From: Chitinophagaceae bacterium IBVUCB1
GTDB taxonomy: Bacteria > Bacteroidota > Bacteroidia > Chitinophagales > Chitinophagaceae
NCBI GenBank assembly: GCA_002127285.1
Contig: NFUW01000002.1
Coordinates: 62,001-126,000 of the forward strand
Reading direction: 5' to 3'
Length of the DNA: 64,000 nt
Shown here: piece after piece, positions 32,877 to 42,343 of the stretch
Layout of the letters: every line of letters starts with the position of its first letter
Numbering within the stretch: position 1 is the stretch's first letter
Notes under the pieces: model-generated
Seen by the model: the letters and a program-made list of their open reading frames with translations, nothing else
Database searches by the model: none
What the model was told of the DNA's origin: nothing
Made by a program: the position numbers and the translations under genes

Positions 32877-34217
32877 TTACTGTTTGATTTTTCCTGATTC
32901 AAACAATAATTGAACTTCGGCTAATCGAATATTATACTCTGATGTAAGCAGTGCTATTTTTTCTTTACTAAGACTGAGCTCTGCATCCGACAATTCGAGC
33001 CTGGAAGCTAATCCTTTAGAATATCTGTTATTTATTATTTCATAGTTAGCTTCAGCCGCTACTACTTTATTTGATTCAATTTTATTTTGCCACATTGCTT
33101 CATGAAGTTTATCATGAGCGTATTTTAGGCTTATTATTGCTTCTTTCGTCATGTTGTCTAGTGCAATTAACTCTTGTGCTAGTGTGTGTTTATAACTTTT
33201 GTTTTTATTATTTAGCCTGTTTCCTTCATAAATTGGTATCGAAAGTTGTACTCCTATGAATGAAGATGTAGGCCAATTATAGCGATCATTCATTAGGTTG
33301 TCTGCCTGTGCTTGCAGTTGGTATTGACCTAATACAGATAGTTTGGGCAATCGATAAGATTGTGCTTGTTTAATCTGTGCAGTGGCTAAGGAGACATTTT
33401 TTTTCTGTATCTCTATATCTTGTCTGCCAGCTATACTGCCAGTTGTATCTGCTTTCTGCTCTCTGTTTATAAGTGGACGATTGATAGATTGGGTATCTGA
33501 AAATGATATGCTTTCAGAAAGATCAAAACCGCATAGTCTTTGCAGCTCATTCGTTTCATGGCTAAGCTCATTTTTTAATGCTGTAATAGCAATTAACACA
33601 TTTTGAACTACGATGTGATAATTCAATGTGTCTGTTTTCAATGCCTTCCCCTGATAGTAAAGTGACTTGGCATCAGAAAGAGCTTTCATATTTCTTGATA
33701 AACTGTTTTTCAGCAAATCAAGCTGTTTGTTATACAAAGCTATTGTATAGTATCTTATATAGATGTCTTTTGCTACTTGCTGCTTCAAGTATTCACTATT
33801 TAGCCTCGCACTTTCTTTTGCTATCCTACTTTGTTTTATCTGATAAATTGCAGGCACATTAAGAATTTGCTGCACGAAACTTACGTAGGCATTAAATGCA
33901 TTATACCCCCCAACAGCAACATCTGCTACCGGCGTAGAGGTATTGCCCACCAAACTACCCGGCATAAAAATGACCTGTTTGTTGAAGTATTTGTTATAGC
34001 TACCGTTTAAGTTAATCTCAGGTTTATACAATGATTTAGATTCCTTAAATGCTAATTGTGCTTTTTGATATTCATAATCTTCTATTTGCACTTTGCTATT
34101 GTAGTGAGTGGAGTGATAAATAGCGCTATCTAGTGTTATCACAGTTTGGCTTGATGCTTGTTTAATATAAACAGCCATTAGTAATGCCAGTATTAATATT
34201 TTGATATACATAGTCAA
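32877..34217 (-). CDS. TolC-family outer-membrane efflux channel
   Basis: 446 aa. Signal peptide (ILILALLMAVYIKQASSQ), then two long repeats of the outer-membrane efflux protein fold rich in helical heptads (for example KDIYIRYYTIALYNKQLDLL and NRYSKGLASRLELSDAELSLS). It forms the outer-membrane exit duct of the tripartite pump whose other parts are encoded directly upstream (gap 9 bp). Confidence 0.92.
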   Translation of the reverse strand: MTMYIKILILALLMAVYIKQASSQTVITLDSAIYHSTHYNSKVQIEDYEYQKAQLAFKESKSLYKPEINLNGSYNKYFNKQVIFMPGSLVGNTSTPVADVAVGGYNAFNAYVSFVQQILNVPAIYQIKQSRIAKESARLNSEYLKQQVAKDIYIRYYTIALYNKQLDLLKNSLSRNMKALSDAKSLYYQGKALKTDTLNYHIVVQNVLIAITALKNELSHETNELQRLCGFDLSESISFSDTQSINRPLINREQKADTTGSIAGRQDIEIQKKNVSLATAQIKQAQSYRLPKLSVLGQYQLQAQADNLMNDRYNWPTSSFIGVQLSIPIYEGNRLNNKNKSYKHTLAQELIALDNMTKEAIISLKYAHDKLHEAMWQNKIESNKVVAAEANYEIINNRYSKGLASRLELSDAELSLSKEKIALLTSEYNIRLAEVQLLFESGKIKQ

Positions 34218-34226
34218 TGTTTTAGT

Positions 34227-37200
34227 TTAGCCGTTGTTAACGATTTTCCCTTTACTTTTTTTAGATAAATATGAGTATATTGCCGGGATAATAAACAGTG
34301 TTAAGATGCCTGCAAATAGTAGGCCACCAGCAATAACGATGCCTAACGATTGTCTGCTGTTGAATGTAAATGCGATTGGCAGTGCACCGAATATCATTGC
34401 TAATGAAGTCATAAGTATTGGCCTGAATCTTTGTTCGGCTGCTGCAATAGCAGCCTCTACTACTGTAAGCCCTTGTGATTTTAAGTCATTAGCGAATTCA
34501 ACAATCAGGATTCCATTTTTAGTTATTAGACCTATTAGCGTAATAATGCCTATCTGGCTGAAGACATTCAGGCTTTGCCCGAATAACATAAGGCTCAATA
34601 ACGCACCAACTAATGCCATTGGCACGGTAAGCATTATGGTCAGAGGATCTCTAAGGCTTTCAAACTGTGCTGCAAGAATCAGGTAAATAACCAGTATAGC
34701 AAGAATCAGGGTAAAAAACATGTTGCCTTTAGACTCTATATAGTCTCTTGATTGCCCTGCTAGTGAAGTTTTAAAGTTGTCTCCCAGAACTTTTTTCTTT
34801 ATCTCTTCCATTTCTTGAATTCCTTCTTCAAGACTAATGCCCGGGGCTAGTGCTGCTGAAATTGTTGCAGAAGTATATTGATCATATCTGTATATTGCTG
34901 CCGGACTGGTTGATGGGTTTATTGTAACAAGGTTGTCCAACGAAATCATTTCACCATTTATACTCTTTACATATATAGACTTCAGGTCTTCTATTGAGTT
35001 TCTATTTCTGCGTTCAACCTGGCCGATTACTTCATATTGCCTGTCGTCTTTCAAAAAATACCCATAGCGCTGTCCTGAAAACGATAATTGTAATGCTCTT
35101 GCAACTTCCTGTATTGATATCCCTAATAGCGCAGCTTTCTTGCGATCAATATTCACCAGAAGCTCTGGCTTATTTATTTTCAAGTCGCTGTCAACAAACA
35201 TCAACTTTTTACTTTGACGTGCTGCAGCAAGGAATTTAGGTAGTATAGCTCCTAAAGTATCCAGCCCGGATGATTGTAACACAAACTGCACCGGCATACC
35301 ACCACCATATCGTGTACCAATTGTTGGGGGTAAATAGGGGAATAACAAAATATTTCTAAAGTTGCCGGATGCTTGCCCGTACTGTGCATATATCTCCTGA
35401 ATACTCTTTTTTCTTTTGGACGGATCTTTTAAGTAAACAGACTGAATGGCAAAATTGGTTGGAGCAGGAGCAGGTATAAATGATATTGCAACCATTGAGT
35501 AGGTTTGGTATAAACCATCTGTAGAGTCATTAACATACTTGCCAACAGACATCATATTCTCTTTCATTTTTTCAAATGATACACCCTCAGGTGCTATGGC
35601 TATTAAACTAAGGTTAGATCTGTCTTCTGTAGGTGCTAGCTCTGATGGGAGTTTTGTTCCGATTGTTATAATTAGTAATCCTGCTGCAACAAGGAAAACC
35701 CAAGCCATCCAACGCTTTTTCATAAACGAACGCAGCATATTACTATAGCCGTTGTTTAATTTAATAAACATAGGTTCTGTTGCACGGTATAGCCAATTAT
35801 GACTGTCTTTCTGCTTCAGCAGATAGGCACTAAGCATAGGCGATAATGTAAGTGCAACAAATGCGGATACTAGTACAGAGCCAGAAACGACTATTGCAAA
35901 CTCTTTGAATAGCTGTCCTGTAATGCCTCCCATCAAAATTATTGGCAGAAATACGGCAGCTAGTGTTATAGTTGTGGAAATAACAGCAAAATATATTTCT
36001 TTAGATCCTGCTAATGCTGCCTTTACCGGGGGCATGCCCTCTTCAATCTTCTTGTAAATATTTTCAAGTACTACTATCGCATCGTCTACAACAAGCCCAA
36101 TGGCTAGTACAAGGCCTAAAAGTGTCAATACATTTATTGAAAAGCCTGCCAGATACATAATAAAGAATGCAGACATGATAGAAACCGGAATTGCCAATAC
36201 AGGAATAATTGTAGAGCGCCAGTCTCTCAGAAAAAGGAATATGATTAACACTACCAGACCGAAAGCGATAAATAGCGTCTCTTCAACTTCTTTAATGGAT
36301 TCCCTGACCGACTTTGTAAAGTCAAAACCTACAATAAGGCGATAATCTGATGGGATTTCTTTTTTTAGTTGTTCTAATCGTTTGTAAAATTCGTCTACCA
36401 CTTCAATGGCGTTTGCTCCTCTCTGTATTTGAATAGCAACACCAACACCAACCCTGTTTATATTCCCTGTTTCATTAATAATGGCATTATTTTCATTCGC
36501 TTCTCCCAGCTCTGCAAATCCAATATCCCTCAACTTTACAATGCCATTTTCTGTTCTTTTTATGATCATTTCATTAAAATCATCCGCATTATTCAGTCTG
36601 CCTGCCGTCCTGATACTTACTTCATTTGCTGAGCCTTCTATTTTACCTGCAGGTACATCAATGTTTTCTCTTTGTAAAGCTTGTCTTACATCTTCCGCTG
36701 TCAATCGATAATTTGCCAATTTTACAGGGTCAAATCGAAGACGCATTGCGTACTTATGTTCGCCGACAATAGCAATTCTATTGATACCTGGAATAGACTG
36801 CATTCTGTCTTTTATCGTTGTTGATGCCAGATAGCTAACCTCTTTTATATCTTTTGTGTCACTTTCTACCTCAAGAAATGCAACAAGATTATCTGGAGAT
36901 GATGATTTCTCTACAATAGGGGGGTCAACATCTGCAGGCAATTGTGTTTTTGCTTTTGATACTTTGTCTCGTACATCATTCAATGCATCATCGAGATCAA
37001 TATCTCTGTTGAACTCTACTGATATTACACTTACTTGTTCACGAGATTCTGACGAAACAGTTCTTAAACCACCGGCTTCGGCAATAGACTCTTCTAGTGG
37101 TTTGGTTATCTTGCTGGCAATAACATCAGGGCTTGCACCAGGATAGAAAGTGACTACAGATATTACAGGTGCTTCTGTTAATGGAAATTCTCTTACCCCC

Positions 37201-37295
37201 AGGTATTTAAACCCTACAACTCCCAGCAGTAATATTATCGCTGATAATACACCAGCCAATACTGGCTTTTTTATGCTTAATGATGATAAACTCAT
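34227..37295 (-). CDS. RND efflux transporter, HAE1 family
   Basis: 1022 aa from the ATG at 37295, chosen because it starts 4 bp after the adaptor stop; an upstream ATG at 37322 overlaps the adaptor. The AcrB-type architecture is clear: N-terminal SLSSLSIKKPVLAGVLSAII, two large periplasmic loops, GLVLAIGLVVDDAIVVLENI with the proton-relay Asp pair, and a second half ending GALPIAFTFNSRQSLGIVI. It belongs to the hydrophobe/amphiphile group rather than the CusA metal group (no Met-rich CusA signature seen). Substrate unknown; its promoter belongs to the metal-type operator set. Confidence 0.93.
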   Translation of the reverse strand: MSLSSLSIKKPVLAGVLSAIILLLGVVGFKYLGVREFPLTEAPVISVVTFYPGASPDVIASKITKPLEESIAEAGGLRTVSSESREQVSVISVEFNRDIDLDDALNDVRDKVSKAKTQLPADVDPPIVEKSSSPDNLVAFLEVESDTKDIKEVSYLASTTIKDRMQSIPGINRIAIVGEHKYAMRLRFDPVKLANYRLTAEDVRQALQRENIDVPAGKIEGSANEVSIRTAGRLNNADDFNEMIIKRTENGIVKLRDIGFAELGEANENNAIINETGNINRVGVGVAIQIQRGANAIEVVDEFYKRLEQLKKEIPSDYRLIVGFDFTKSVRESIKEVEETLFIAFGLVVLIIFLFLRDWRSTIIPVLAIPVSIMSAFFIMYLAGFSINVLTLLGLVLAIGLVVDDAIVVLENIYKKIEEGMPPVKAALAGSKEIYFAVISTTITLAAVFLPIILMGGITGQLFKEFAIVVSGSVLVSAFVALTLSPMLSAYLLKQKDSHNWLYRATEPMFIKLNNGYSNMLRSFMKKRWMAWVFLVAAGLLIITIGTKLPSELAPTEDRSNLSLIAIAPEGVSFEKMKENMMSVGKYVNDSTDGLYQTYSMVAISFIPAPAPTNFAIQSVYLKDPSKRKKSIQEIYAQYGQASGNFRNILLFPYLPPTIGTRYGGGMPVQFVLQSSGLDTLGAILPKFLAAARQSKKLMFVDSDLKINKPELLVNIDRKKAALLGISIQEVARALQLSFSGQRYGYFLKDDRQYEVIGQVERRNRNSIEDLKSIYVKSINGEMISLDNLVTINPSTSPAAIYRYDQYTSATISAALAPGISLEEGIQEMEEIKKKVLGDNFKTSLAGQSRDYIESKGNMFFTLILAILVIYLILAAQFESLRDPLTIMLTVPMALVGALLSLMLFGQSLNVFSQIGIITLIGLITKNGILIVEFANDLKSQGLTVVEAAIAAAEQRFRPILMTSLAMIFGALPIAFTFNSRQSLGIVIAGGLLFAGILTLFIIPAIYSYLSKKSKGKIVNNG

Positions 37296-37299
37296 GAGA

Positions 37300-38355
37300 T
37301 TATTTTTTGTTTGTTGAAACAATATTTACCGATGCATTATCTGAAATGCGCAATAGATTGGATACTATAACGGTGTCTCCTTCGTTGAGCCCCGACTTAA
37401 TAACTGCAGTCTTTTCATTTCTTGATAGTAACTCTACCTGAAATATTTTTGCTTTCATTGATTTTACAAGAAATATGCTGTAACCATTACCAGATGGCAT
37501 TAAGGCTTCTGTAGGTATAGCTATCCCTTCAGCTATTCCCAGCTTATTAAAATGTACCTTGGCTGACATGCCACCGGAAAGCATGCCTTGTGTATTAGAT
37601 GTAATTGCCTGAATGGTTATTGAACGATTGTCTTTGTTTAATGATGCTTCTCTGGCAATAATGTTAGCTTGAAAAATTTTGTTACTTCCTTCTATTTCAA
37701 AAGAGATTTTTGAGTTAGACTTTACTGCATTTAAATACATCTCAGGTACAGAAAATTCAATTTTTGCCGTATGTGCATTACTTATAGTCACTAAGCCTTT
37801 GCCGGGTTGTACTATTGCGCCCTTATGTACTTTAGAGATGCCAACACGACCTGAGAACGGTGCTCGTATTTCTGTTTTTTCAAGTTCTGCTAATAGCATC
37901 TCTTTTTCTGCTGTGTACACATCATACTTTGCTTTTGCAGCTTCATACTCCTCAAGCCGTACAGATTCTGTTTTTAATAACTCTGCAAGTCTGTGTTCAT
38001 TCAGTGCTGCAATACTCAATTCTGCCTGCACCTTATGTAGTTTTGCACGTATATCTCTGTCGTCTAGTTTGTAAAGTAGTTGTCCGCTACTAACTGATGC
38101 GCCATCTTTAAAGTTTATAGAGATAATACGTTTTGTCACTTCAGATGCAATCTCTACTTCCTGTGCTGGTAGTATAGTGCCACTAATTGATTCTATTGCA
38201 TCGATTTTTTCTTTTTTTATGATAGAAACATCAACAGGAATGCTGGGTAGGGTAGATGCAGTTGATGACTCCTTGCTATCCGTGCTACATGAACTATATA
38301 ATAACACAGATAGTAGCAAGATCAAGTTTTTACTTTCTGAATACGGCCATTTCAT
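37300..38355 (-). CDS. RND efflux periplasmic adaptor (MFP) lipoprotein
   Basis: 351 aa. Lipoprotein signal (LILLLSVLLYSSCSTDS), a lipoyl/barrel-sandwich half (GTILPAQEVEIASEVTKRI), a helical hairpin (VQAELSIAALNEHRLAELL), the return strand IRAPFSGRVGISKVHKG and a C-terminal beta domain. It joins the RND pump to the TolC channel and is first in the three-gene operon. The predicted transcription start is about 30 bp before its ATG. Confidence 0.92.
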   Translation of the reverse strand: MKWPYSESKNLILLLSVLLYSSCSTDSKESSTASTLPSIPVDVSIIKKEKIDAIESISGTILPAQEVEIASEVTKRIISINFKDGASVSSGQLLYKLDDRDIRAKLHKVQAELSIAALNEHRLAELLKTESVRLEEYEAAKAKYDVYTAEKEMLLAELEKTEIRAPFSGRVGISKVHKGAIVQPGKGLVTISNAHTAKIEFSVPEMYLNAVKSNSKISFEIEGSNKIFQANIIAREASLNKDNRSITIQAITSNTQGMLSGGMSAKVHFNKLGIAEGIAIPTEALMPSGNGYSIFLVKSMKAKIFQVELLSRNEKTAVIKSGLNEGDTVIVSNLLRISDNASVNIVSTNKK

Positions 38356-38392
38356 AATTAATACTTTTGTGCGTTTTAGAATTAGATTTTCA

Positions 38393-38448
38393 CAAAAGTA
38401 TCAGCTAGGCCAGCCCATATTATTACACTATGGTAGCGGAGATTTATA
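38393..38448 (-). promoter_or_regulatory. Metal-regulon promoter of the RND operon
   Basis: Reading leftward: TATAAATCT (38440-38448), 8 nt, ATAGTGTAATAA (38420-38431), 19 nt, TACTTTTG (38393-38400). Confidence 0.75.
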
Positions 38449-38461
38449 TAATATTGGTAAA

Positions 38462-38492
38462 CAAAAAAGCCTTACAACGTAAGGCTTTTTTG
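38462..38492. terminator. Terminator after copA
   Basis: AAAAAAGCCTTAC with its complement GTAAGGCTTTTTT forms a long stem with T-runs on either strand. It sits 5 bp past the copA stop. Confidence 0.8.
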
Positions 38493-38496
38493 TTTG

Positions 38497-40719
38497 TTAT
38501 AATTTTGCAAGTTTAAGCCGCAGGCTATTGCTTACAACACTGACTGAACTTAGTGCCATGGCGCCGCCCGCAATCATTGGATCTAAAAGGAAGCCATTAA
38601 TTGGGTACAACAATCCGGCAGCAATAGGAACGCCTATTAGGTTATAGATAAATGCCCAGAATAGGTTTTGCTTTATTGTATTTACTGTTTTTCTAGACAA
38701 ATTGAGTGCAGTAGGTATTGCATTCAGGTCAGATTGTATTAATGTCATCTTAGCTACGTCTATTGCAATGTCAGAGCCTTTGCCCATTGCAATACTCATA
38801 TCTGCCTGTGCAAGGGCGTGACTATCATTAATGCCATCGCCTACCATAGCTACTATTTTGCCTTGTGCCTGCAGGGCTTTTACAAATGCTGCTTTATCTG
38901 ATGGTAGGGTTTCAGCATTATAATGCAATATCCCAACTTGTTCTGCAATTGCTTTGGCAGTTTGTTTATTGTCGCCTGTCAGCATATACACTTCTATCCC
39001 AAGATTATGAAGTCTTTCAATTGCAATAGCAGAGCTCTTTTTTACAGTGTCTGCAATTGCAACTACTGCCAATGCACTCACTTCATCCCAGAACCATATA
39101 ACTGTTTTGGCCTCTTCTTGCCAATTCGCTGCATGCTTTTGTAAGTTGCTATCAATGTTTACTGCATTTTGTGCTATCATCTTGCTGCTTCCGGCGTAGT
39201 ACTTTTTACCTTTGCTTATTGCAGATACGCCCATCCCGGTGATGCTTTCAAAGCTGTTTATCTCAGCCTTGACAACGTTGTGTTGCTGAAAGTAGCGTAC
39301 CAATGCTTCTGCAAGCGGGTGTTCGGAGCTTGCTTCCATTGTATACAGAATTTGTGACAGGCTATCTTTTTCTACATTTTCTTTCCATATAATATTTGTT
39401 ACATCCGGGTGTCCTTCTGTGATAGTTCCTGTTTTATCCAATACTACTGCATTTACTTTGTGTCCTGTTTCAAGGCTTTCTGCATCTTTTATTAATATTC
39501 CCATTTCCGCACCCTTACCAATACCAACCATTATTGCAGTAGGGGTAGCTAATCCTAATGCACAAGGGCATGCTATCACTAGTACTGTGACAGAAGTAAG
39601 CAAAGCATGTGTAAATGCAGCATCACCACCCAACAACATCCAGGCAATAAATGTAAGAACAGATATTCCGATAACTATAGGTACAAATATTCCCGCAATT
39701 TTATCTACTATCTTTTGCACAGGAGCTTTGCTGCCTTGTGCTTCTTGTACCATTTTAATTATTTGAGATAATAAAGTATCGGATCCTATTTTTTCGGCTA
39801 CAAACCTAAAACTGCCTTTTTGGTTTATAGTGCCCGTAAATACTTTGTCATTTTTTTTCTTTTCTACAGGAATAGATTCGCCGCTAATCATACTTTCATC
39901 TACGTATGAATAGCCCTCAGTAACTTTGCCATCAACCGCAATTTTTTCGCCGGGTCTTACCTGCACAATGTCGCCTACCAGTACTTCTGATATAGTTTTT
40001 TCTACTTCAGTATTGTTTACAATTACCCGTACTGTTTTTGGTTGCAAGCCTATTAGTTTTTTTATCGCGGATGATGTATTTGATTTTGCTTTTTCTTCAA
40101 GTAATTTGCCAAGAGATATAAATGCAATTACCACCGCTGCTGCTTCAAAATATACATGCGCATGAAGACCGCGTCTGTGCCAGAAATCAGGGAATAGTGT
40201 ATTGAACAAGCTGAATAGGTACGCTATACCTGTACTTAGCGCTACCAGTGTATCCATATTGGCCTTTTTGTTCCTAGCCTGTTTTATTGCATTTGCAAAA
40301 AAGCTTCTGCCAAAGTAGAATACTACAGGTGTGGCAAGTACCATCATTATCCAATTAGCATAGGGTATATCCATAAAAAACATACCTATTATTACAATTG
40401 GCAACGATAGTATACTTGCCCAAATTGTACGCTGCTTTAATTTGTAGTATTGTTTTTTTTGTGCTTCATTCTTTAAATCTTCTTGATTGTCAGTTTCTAT
40501 TATCAAATCATATCCAATAGATTGTACCGTTTTGCGAAGTGTATCAGGTGTTACCTTTGTTGCATCATATTCGACAAGTGCATCCTGATTAGCAAAGTTT
40601 ACACTTGCATTATATACCCCGTCAACCGCCTTTAGCATAGACTCAACACTTACAGCACACGCAGCACATGTCATTTCTAGTACGGGGAAGGTAGTTTTAA
40701 TTACATTATCCTTGTTCAT
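38497..40719 (-). CDS. copA: Cu(I)-exporting P1B-type ATPase
   Basis: 740 aa. One N-terminal HMA domain (VLEMTCAACAVSVESML, CxxC at 18-21), eight expected membrane spans, the ion-path motif ACPCALGLATP, the phosphorylation motif DKTGTITEG, the SSEHPLAEA histidine motif and GDGINDSHALA. CPC plus the C-terminal YN and MxxSS-type residues (IYNLIGVPIAAG, GGAMALSSVSVVSNSLRLK) indicate Cu(I)/Ag(I) specificity. It exports copper from the cytoplasm, which could also feed periplasmic copper enzymes such as NosZ. It follows the first HMA-AraC gene by 11 bp. Confidence 0.95.
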   Translation of the reverse strand: MNKDNVIKTTFPVLEMTCAACAVSVESMLKAVDGVYNASVNFANQDALVEYDATKVTPDTLRKTVQSIGYDLIIETDNQEDLKNEAQKKQYYKLKQRTIWASILSLPIVIIGMFFMDIPYANWIMMVLATPVVFYFGRSFFANAIKQARNKKANMDTLVALSTGIAYLFSLFNTLFPDFWHRRGLHAHVYFEAAAVVIAFISLGKLLEEKAKSNTSSAIKKLIGLQPKTVRVIVNNTEVEKTISEVLVGDIVQVRPGEKIAVDGKVTEGYSYVDESMISGESIPVEKKKNDKVFTGTINQKGSFRFVAEKIGSDTLLSQIIKMVQEAQGSKAPVQKIVDKIAGIFVPIVIGISVLTFIAWMLLGGDAAFTHALLTSVTVLVIACPCALGLATPTAIMVGIGKGAEMGILIKDAESLETGHKVNAVVLDKTGTITEGHPDVTNIIWKENVEKDSLSQILYTMEASSEHPLAEALVRYFQQHNVVKAEINSFESITGMGVSAISKGKKYYAGSSKMIAQNAVNIDSNLQKHAANWQEEAKTVIWFWDEVSALAVVAIADTVKKSSAIAIERLHNLGIEVYMLTGDNKQTAKAIAEQVGILHYNAETLPSDKAAFVKALQAQGKIVAMVGDGINDSHALAQADMSIAMGKGSDIAIDVAKMTLIQSDLNAIPTALNLSRKTVNTIKQNLFWAFIYNLIGVPIAAGLLYPINGFLLDPMIAGGAMALSSVSVVSNSLRLKLAKL

Positions 40720-40730
40720 GTTATATTATT

Positions 40731-41300
40731 TTAAGCAGTTAGTTCCGTATTGGTTTTATTACTGCACATTTGTTTGTATTGCTTAGCTGTAAGGCCGGTC
40801 AACTCTTTGAATTGCCTTGAAAAGTGAGCAGCACTATTATATCCTAGTTTGAATGCGATGTCATTCAGTGTATAATTTGAGTATAATAAATACTCCTTTG
40901 CTTTCCCTAGCCTATAGTTAATTACATATTTTTCCAACGTAATACCTTCACTGGTAGAGAATGTGTGACTTATGTTATCGTAATCTTGTTGTAATTTATT
41001 TTGAAGAAGTGATGATAGTCTGAATATGTATGGGAAATCGAAGTCTCCGCTATATACATTAGCAATAATGTTTTTGACTTGTTTAACGGTTTTTGCTTTT
41101 TTATCTTCTATTAAGCTTAACCCTAATGATTTTACAGTCGATTCTATCAGATTAGTATCTGGTAAAACTTCTTTGGTGCTTATAGATACTGCTCCAAGAT
41201 GAACACTAGTTACTTTATAGCCTATTTCATAAAACGCTTGCTCTACCGCTGATATACAACGGTAACAAACCATGCCTTTTAAGTAGTACGTAGTTTCCAT
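40731..41300 (-). CDS. HMA-AraC fusion regulator, first copy
   Basis: 189 aa from the ATG at 41300. An upstream ATG at 41324 lies within the predicted -7 element and cannot be used. N-terminal HMA-like domain (about 1-68) with METTYYLKGMVCYRC, the CxxC site of copper chaperones; C-terminal AraC DNA-binding domain (about 95-180) with LNDIAFKLGYNSAAHFSRQFKELTG. The fusion suggests a direct metal sensor. It is the first gene of an operon with copA and is preceded by the shared operator, so autoregulation is likely. It is closely related to the next gene upstream, in both domains. Confidence 0.85.
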   Translation of the reverse strand: METTYYLKGMVCYRCISAVEQAFYEIGYKVTSVHLGAVSISTKEVLPDTNLIESTVKSLGLSLIEDKKAKTVKQVKNIIANVYSGDFDFPYIFRLSSLLQNKLQQDYDNISHTFSTSEGITLEKYVINYRLGKAKEYLLYSNYTLNDIAFKLGYNSAAHFSRQFKELTGLTAKQYKQMCSNKTNTELTA

Positions 41301-41321
41301 ACACTTACGTTTTAGTAAGTG

Positions 41322-41377
41322 CAAATTTGCGACAGAATTATTGCAGGGTAGTTACATTATTCTGTTTAAGATTTATA
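41322..41377 (-). promoter_or_regulatory. Metal-regulon promoter of HMA-AraC 1 and copA
   Basis: Reading leftward: TATAAATCT (41369-41377), 8 nt, ATAATGTAACTA (41349-41360), 19 nt, CAAATTTG (41322-41329). Confidence 0.7.
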
Positions 41378-41385
41378 TTATTATG

Positions 41386-41955
41386 TCAGATTCGATCCAA
41401 TGGCTTGCGAGAATGTACATTTTGTTGTTTATAGCCTGTTGGGGTTACTCCGGTGACTTTTTTAAATTGCTGAGATAGATGTTGAACACTACTGTAACCA
41501 AGATTGAAAGCAATTTCATTAATATTCATCTCCCCGTATGTAAGTAATTCTTTTATTCTTTCTATCTTTTGATTGATAATGTATTGTTCAATAGTAATGT
41601 TCTCTGTTTCAGAGAACAGCTTGCTTAAATAGTGATAGTCATAATTTAGTTTGGAAGAGATGTATTCACTTTGTTTTATAGATAGTGGCTCATCCATATA
41701 GTGAACCATATCAATGATGATATTTTTAATACGCTCAACTATTTTCTGTTTTTTGTCATCAATTAGCTCAAAGCCAATTGATTTGAGATTGTTACTTATT
41801 TCATTAAAAACATCAGGTGTGATTTCGTCTGGTTCTATTTCAGCATACCCAAGATCCACATCACTCACTTTAACCCCGGATTTGCTTATCTGAGTTCTAA
41901 CTGCCTGCTTACATCTATCACAGACCATGTTCTTGATGAAAAGTTTTTGCCCCAT
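41386..41955 (-). CDS. HMA-AraC fusion regulator, second copy
   Basis: 189 aa. Same layout as its neighbour: an HMA-like part with LFIKNMVCDRCKQAVRTQI (CxxC), a linker with FELIDDKKQKIVERIKNII, and an AraC domain with MNINEIAFNLGYSSVQHLSQQFKKVTG. The two copies are clearly paralogous yet well diverged, which argues for different metals or different roles (activator and tuner). A weaker version of the shared operator stands at the right distance from its -7 element. Confidence 0.85.
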   Translation of the reverse strand: MGQKLFIKNMVCDRCKQAVRTQISKSGVKVSDVDLGYAEIEPDEITPDVFNEISNNLKSIGFELIDDKKQKIVERIKNIIIDMVHYMDEPLSIKQSEYISSKLNYDYHYLSKLFSETENITIEQYIINQKIERIKELLTYGEMNINEIAFNLGYSSVQHLSQQFKKVTGVTPTGYKQQNVHSRKPLDRI

Positions 41956-41995
41956 AATTTCTATTCCTTGTATAGTAGGGTAGAATTGTATAATG

Positions 41996-42051
41996 CAAAA
42001 GTATGTAAACTAAATCGGTAGGCTGTAATATTATTCTATACCAGAAGTATG
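41996..42051 (-). promoter_or_regulatory. Weak metal-regulon promoter of HMA-AraC 2
   Basis: Reading leftward: CATACTTCT (42043-42051, 6 of 9 match), 8 nt, ATAATATTACAG (42023-42034), 19 nt, TACTTTTG (41996-42003). The spacing is exact, the sequence degenerate. Confidence 0.45.
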
Positions 42052-42343
42052 CTTTTGGTTCTGTTTTTATAACCTATAGTTTGTTGTTTAATAATTTAAG
42101 AAGTGCTTTTTTTATTGCTCTAATGTATACGTATAGCATTTAAGTTATGTTGAGTTTAGCAAGAAGGGTAATGTTCCATGCGTAGCTTGCAGAAATGTAG
42201 ATATGTAATTGGCACATAATCACGAGGCATTATAGCTGTTTAATAGAAAACGGGGATGAACATTCATCCCCATTTTCTATTTTAGACAACAAGAATAGCT
42301 ACGCTATTGCGTTATAAAAAGCCTCGTGTTCCATACGTCACCC
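42052..42343. other. Gene-free stretch before the IS1-type remnant
   Basis: AT-rich DNA with one clear hairpin (42245-42278). No gene is seen. The left end of the IS1-type element should lie here, but I could not define its terminal repeat. Confidence 0.4.
42245..42278. terminator. Symmetrical terminator-like hairpin
   Basis: GGGGATGA pairs with TCATCCCC, extended by AGAAAA/TTTTCT. It is equally effective on either strand, with no obvious partner gene. Confidence 0.5.
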
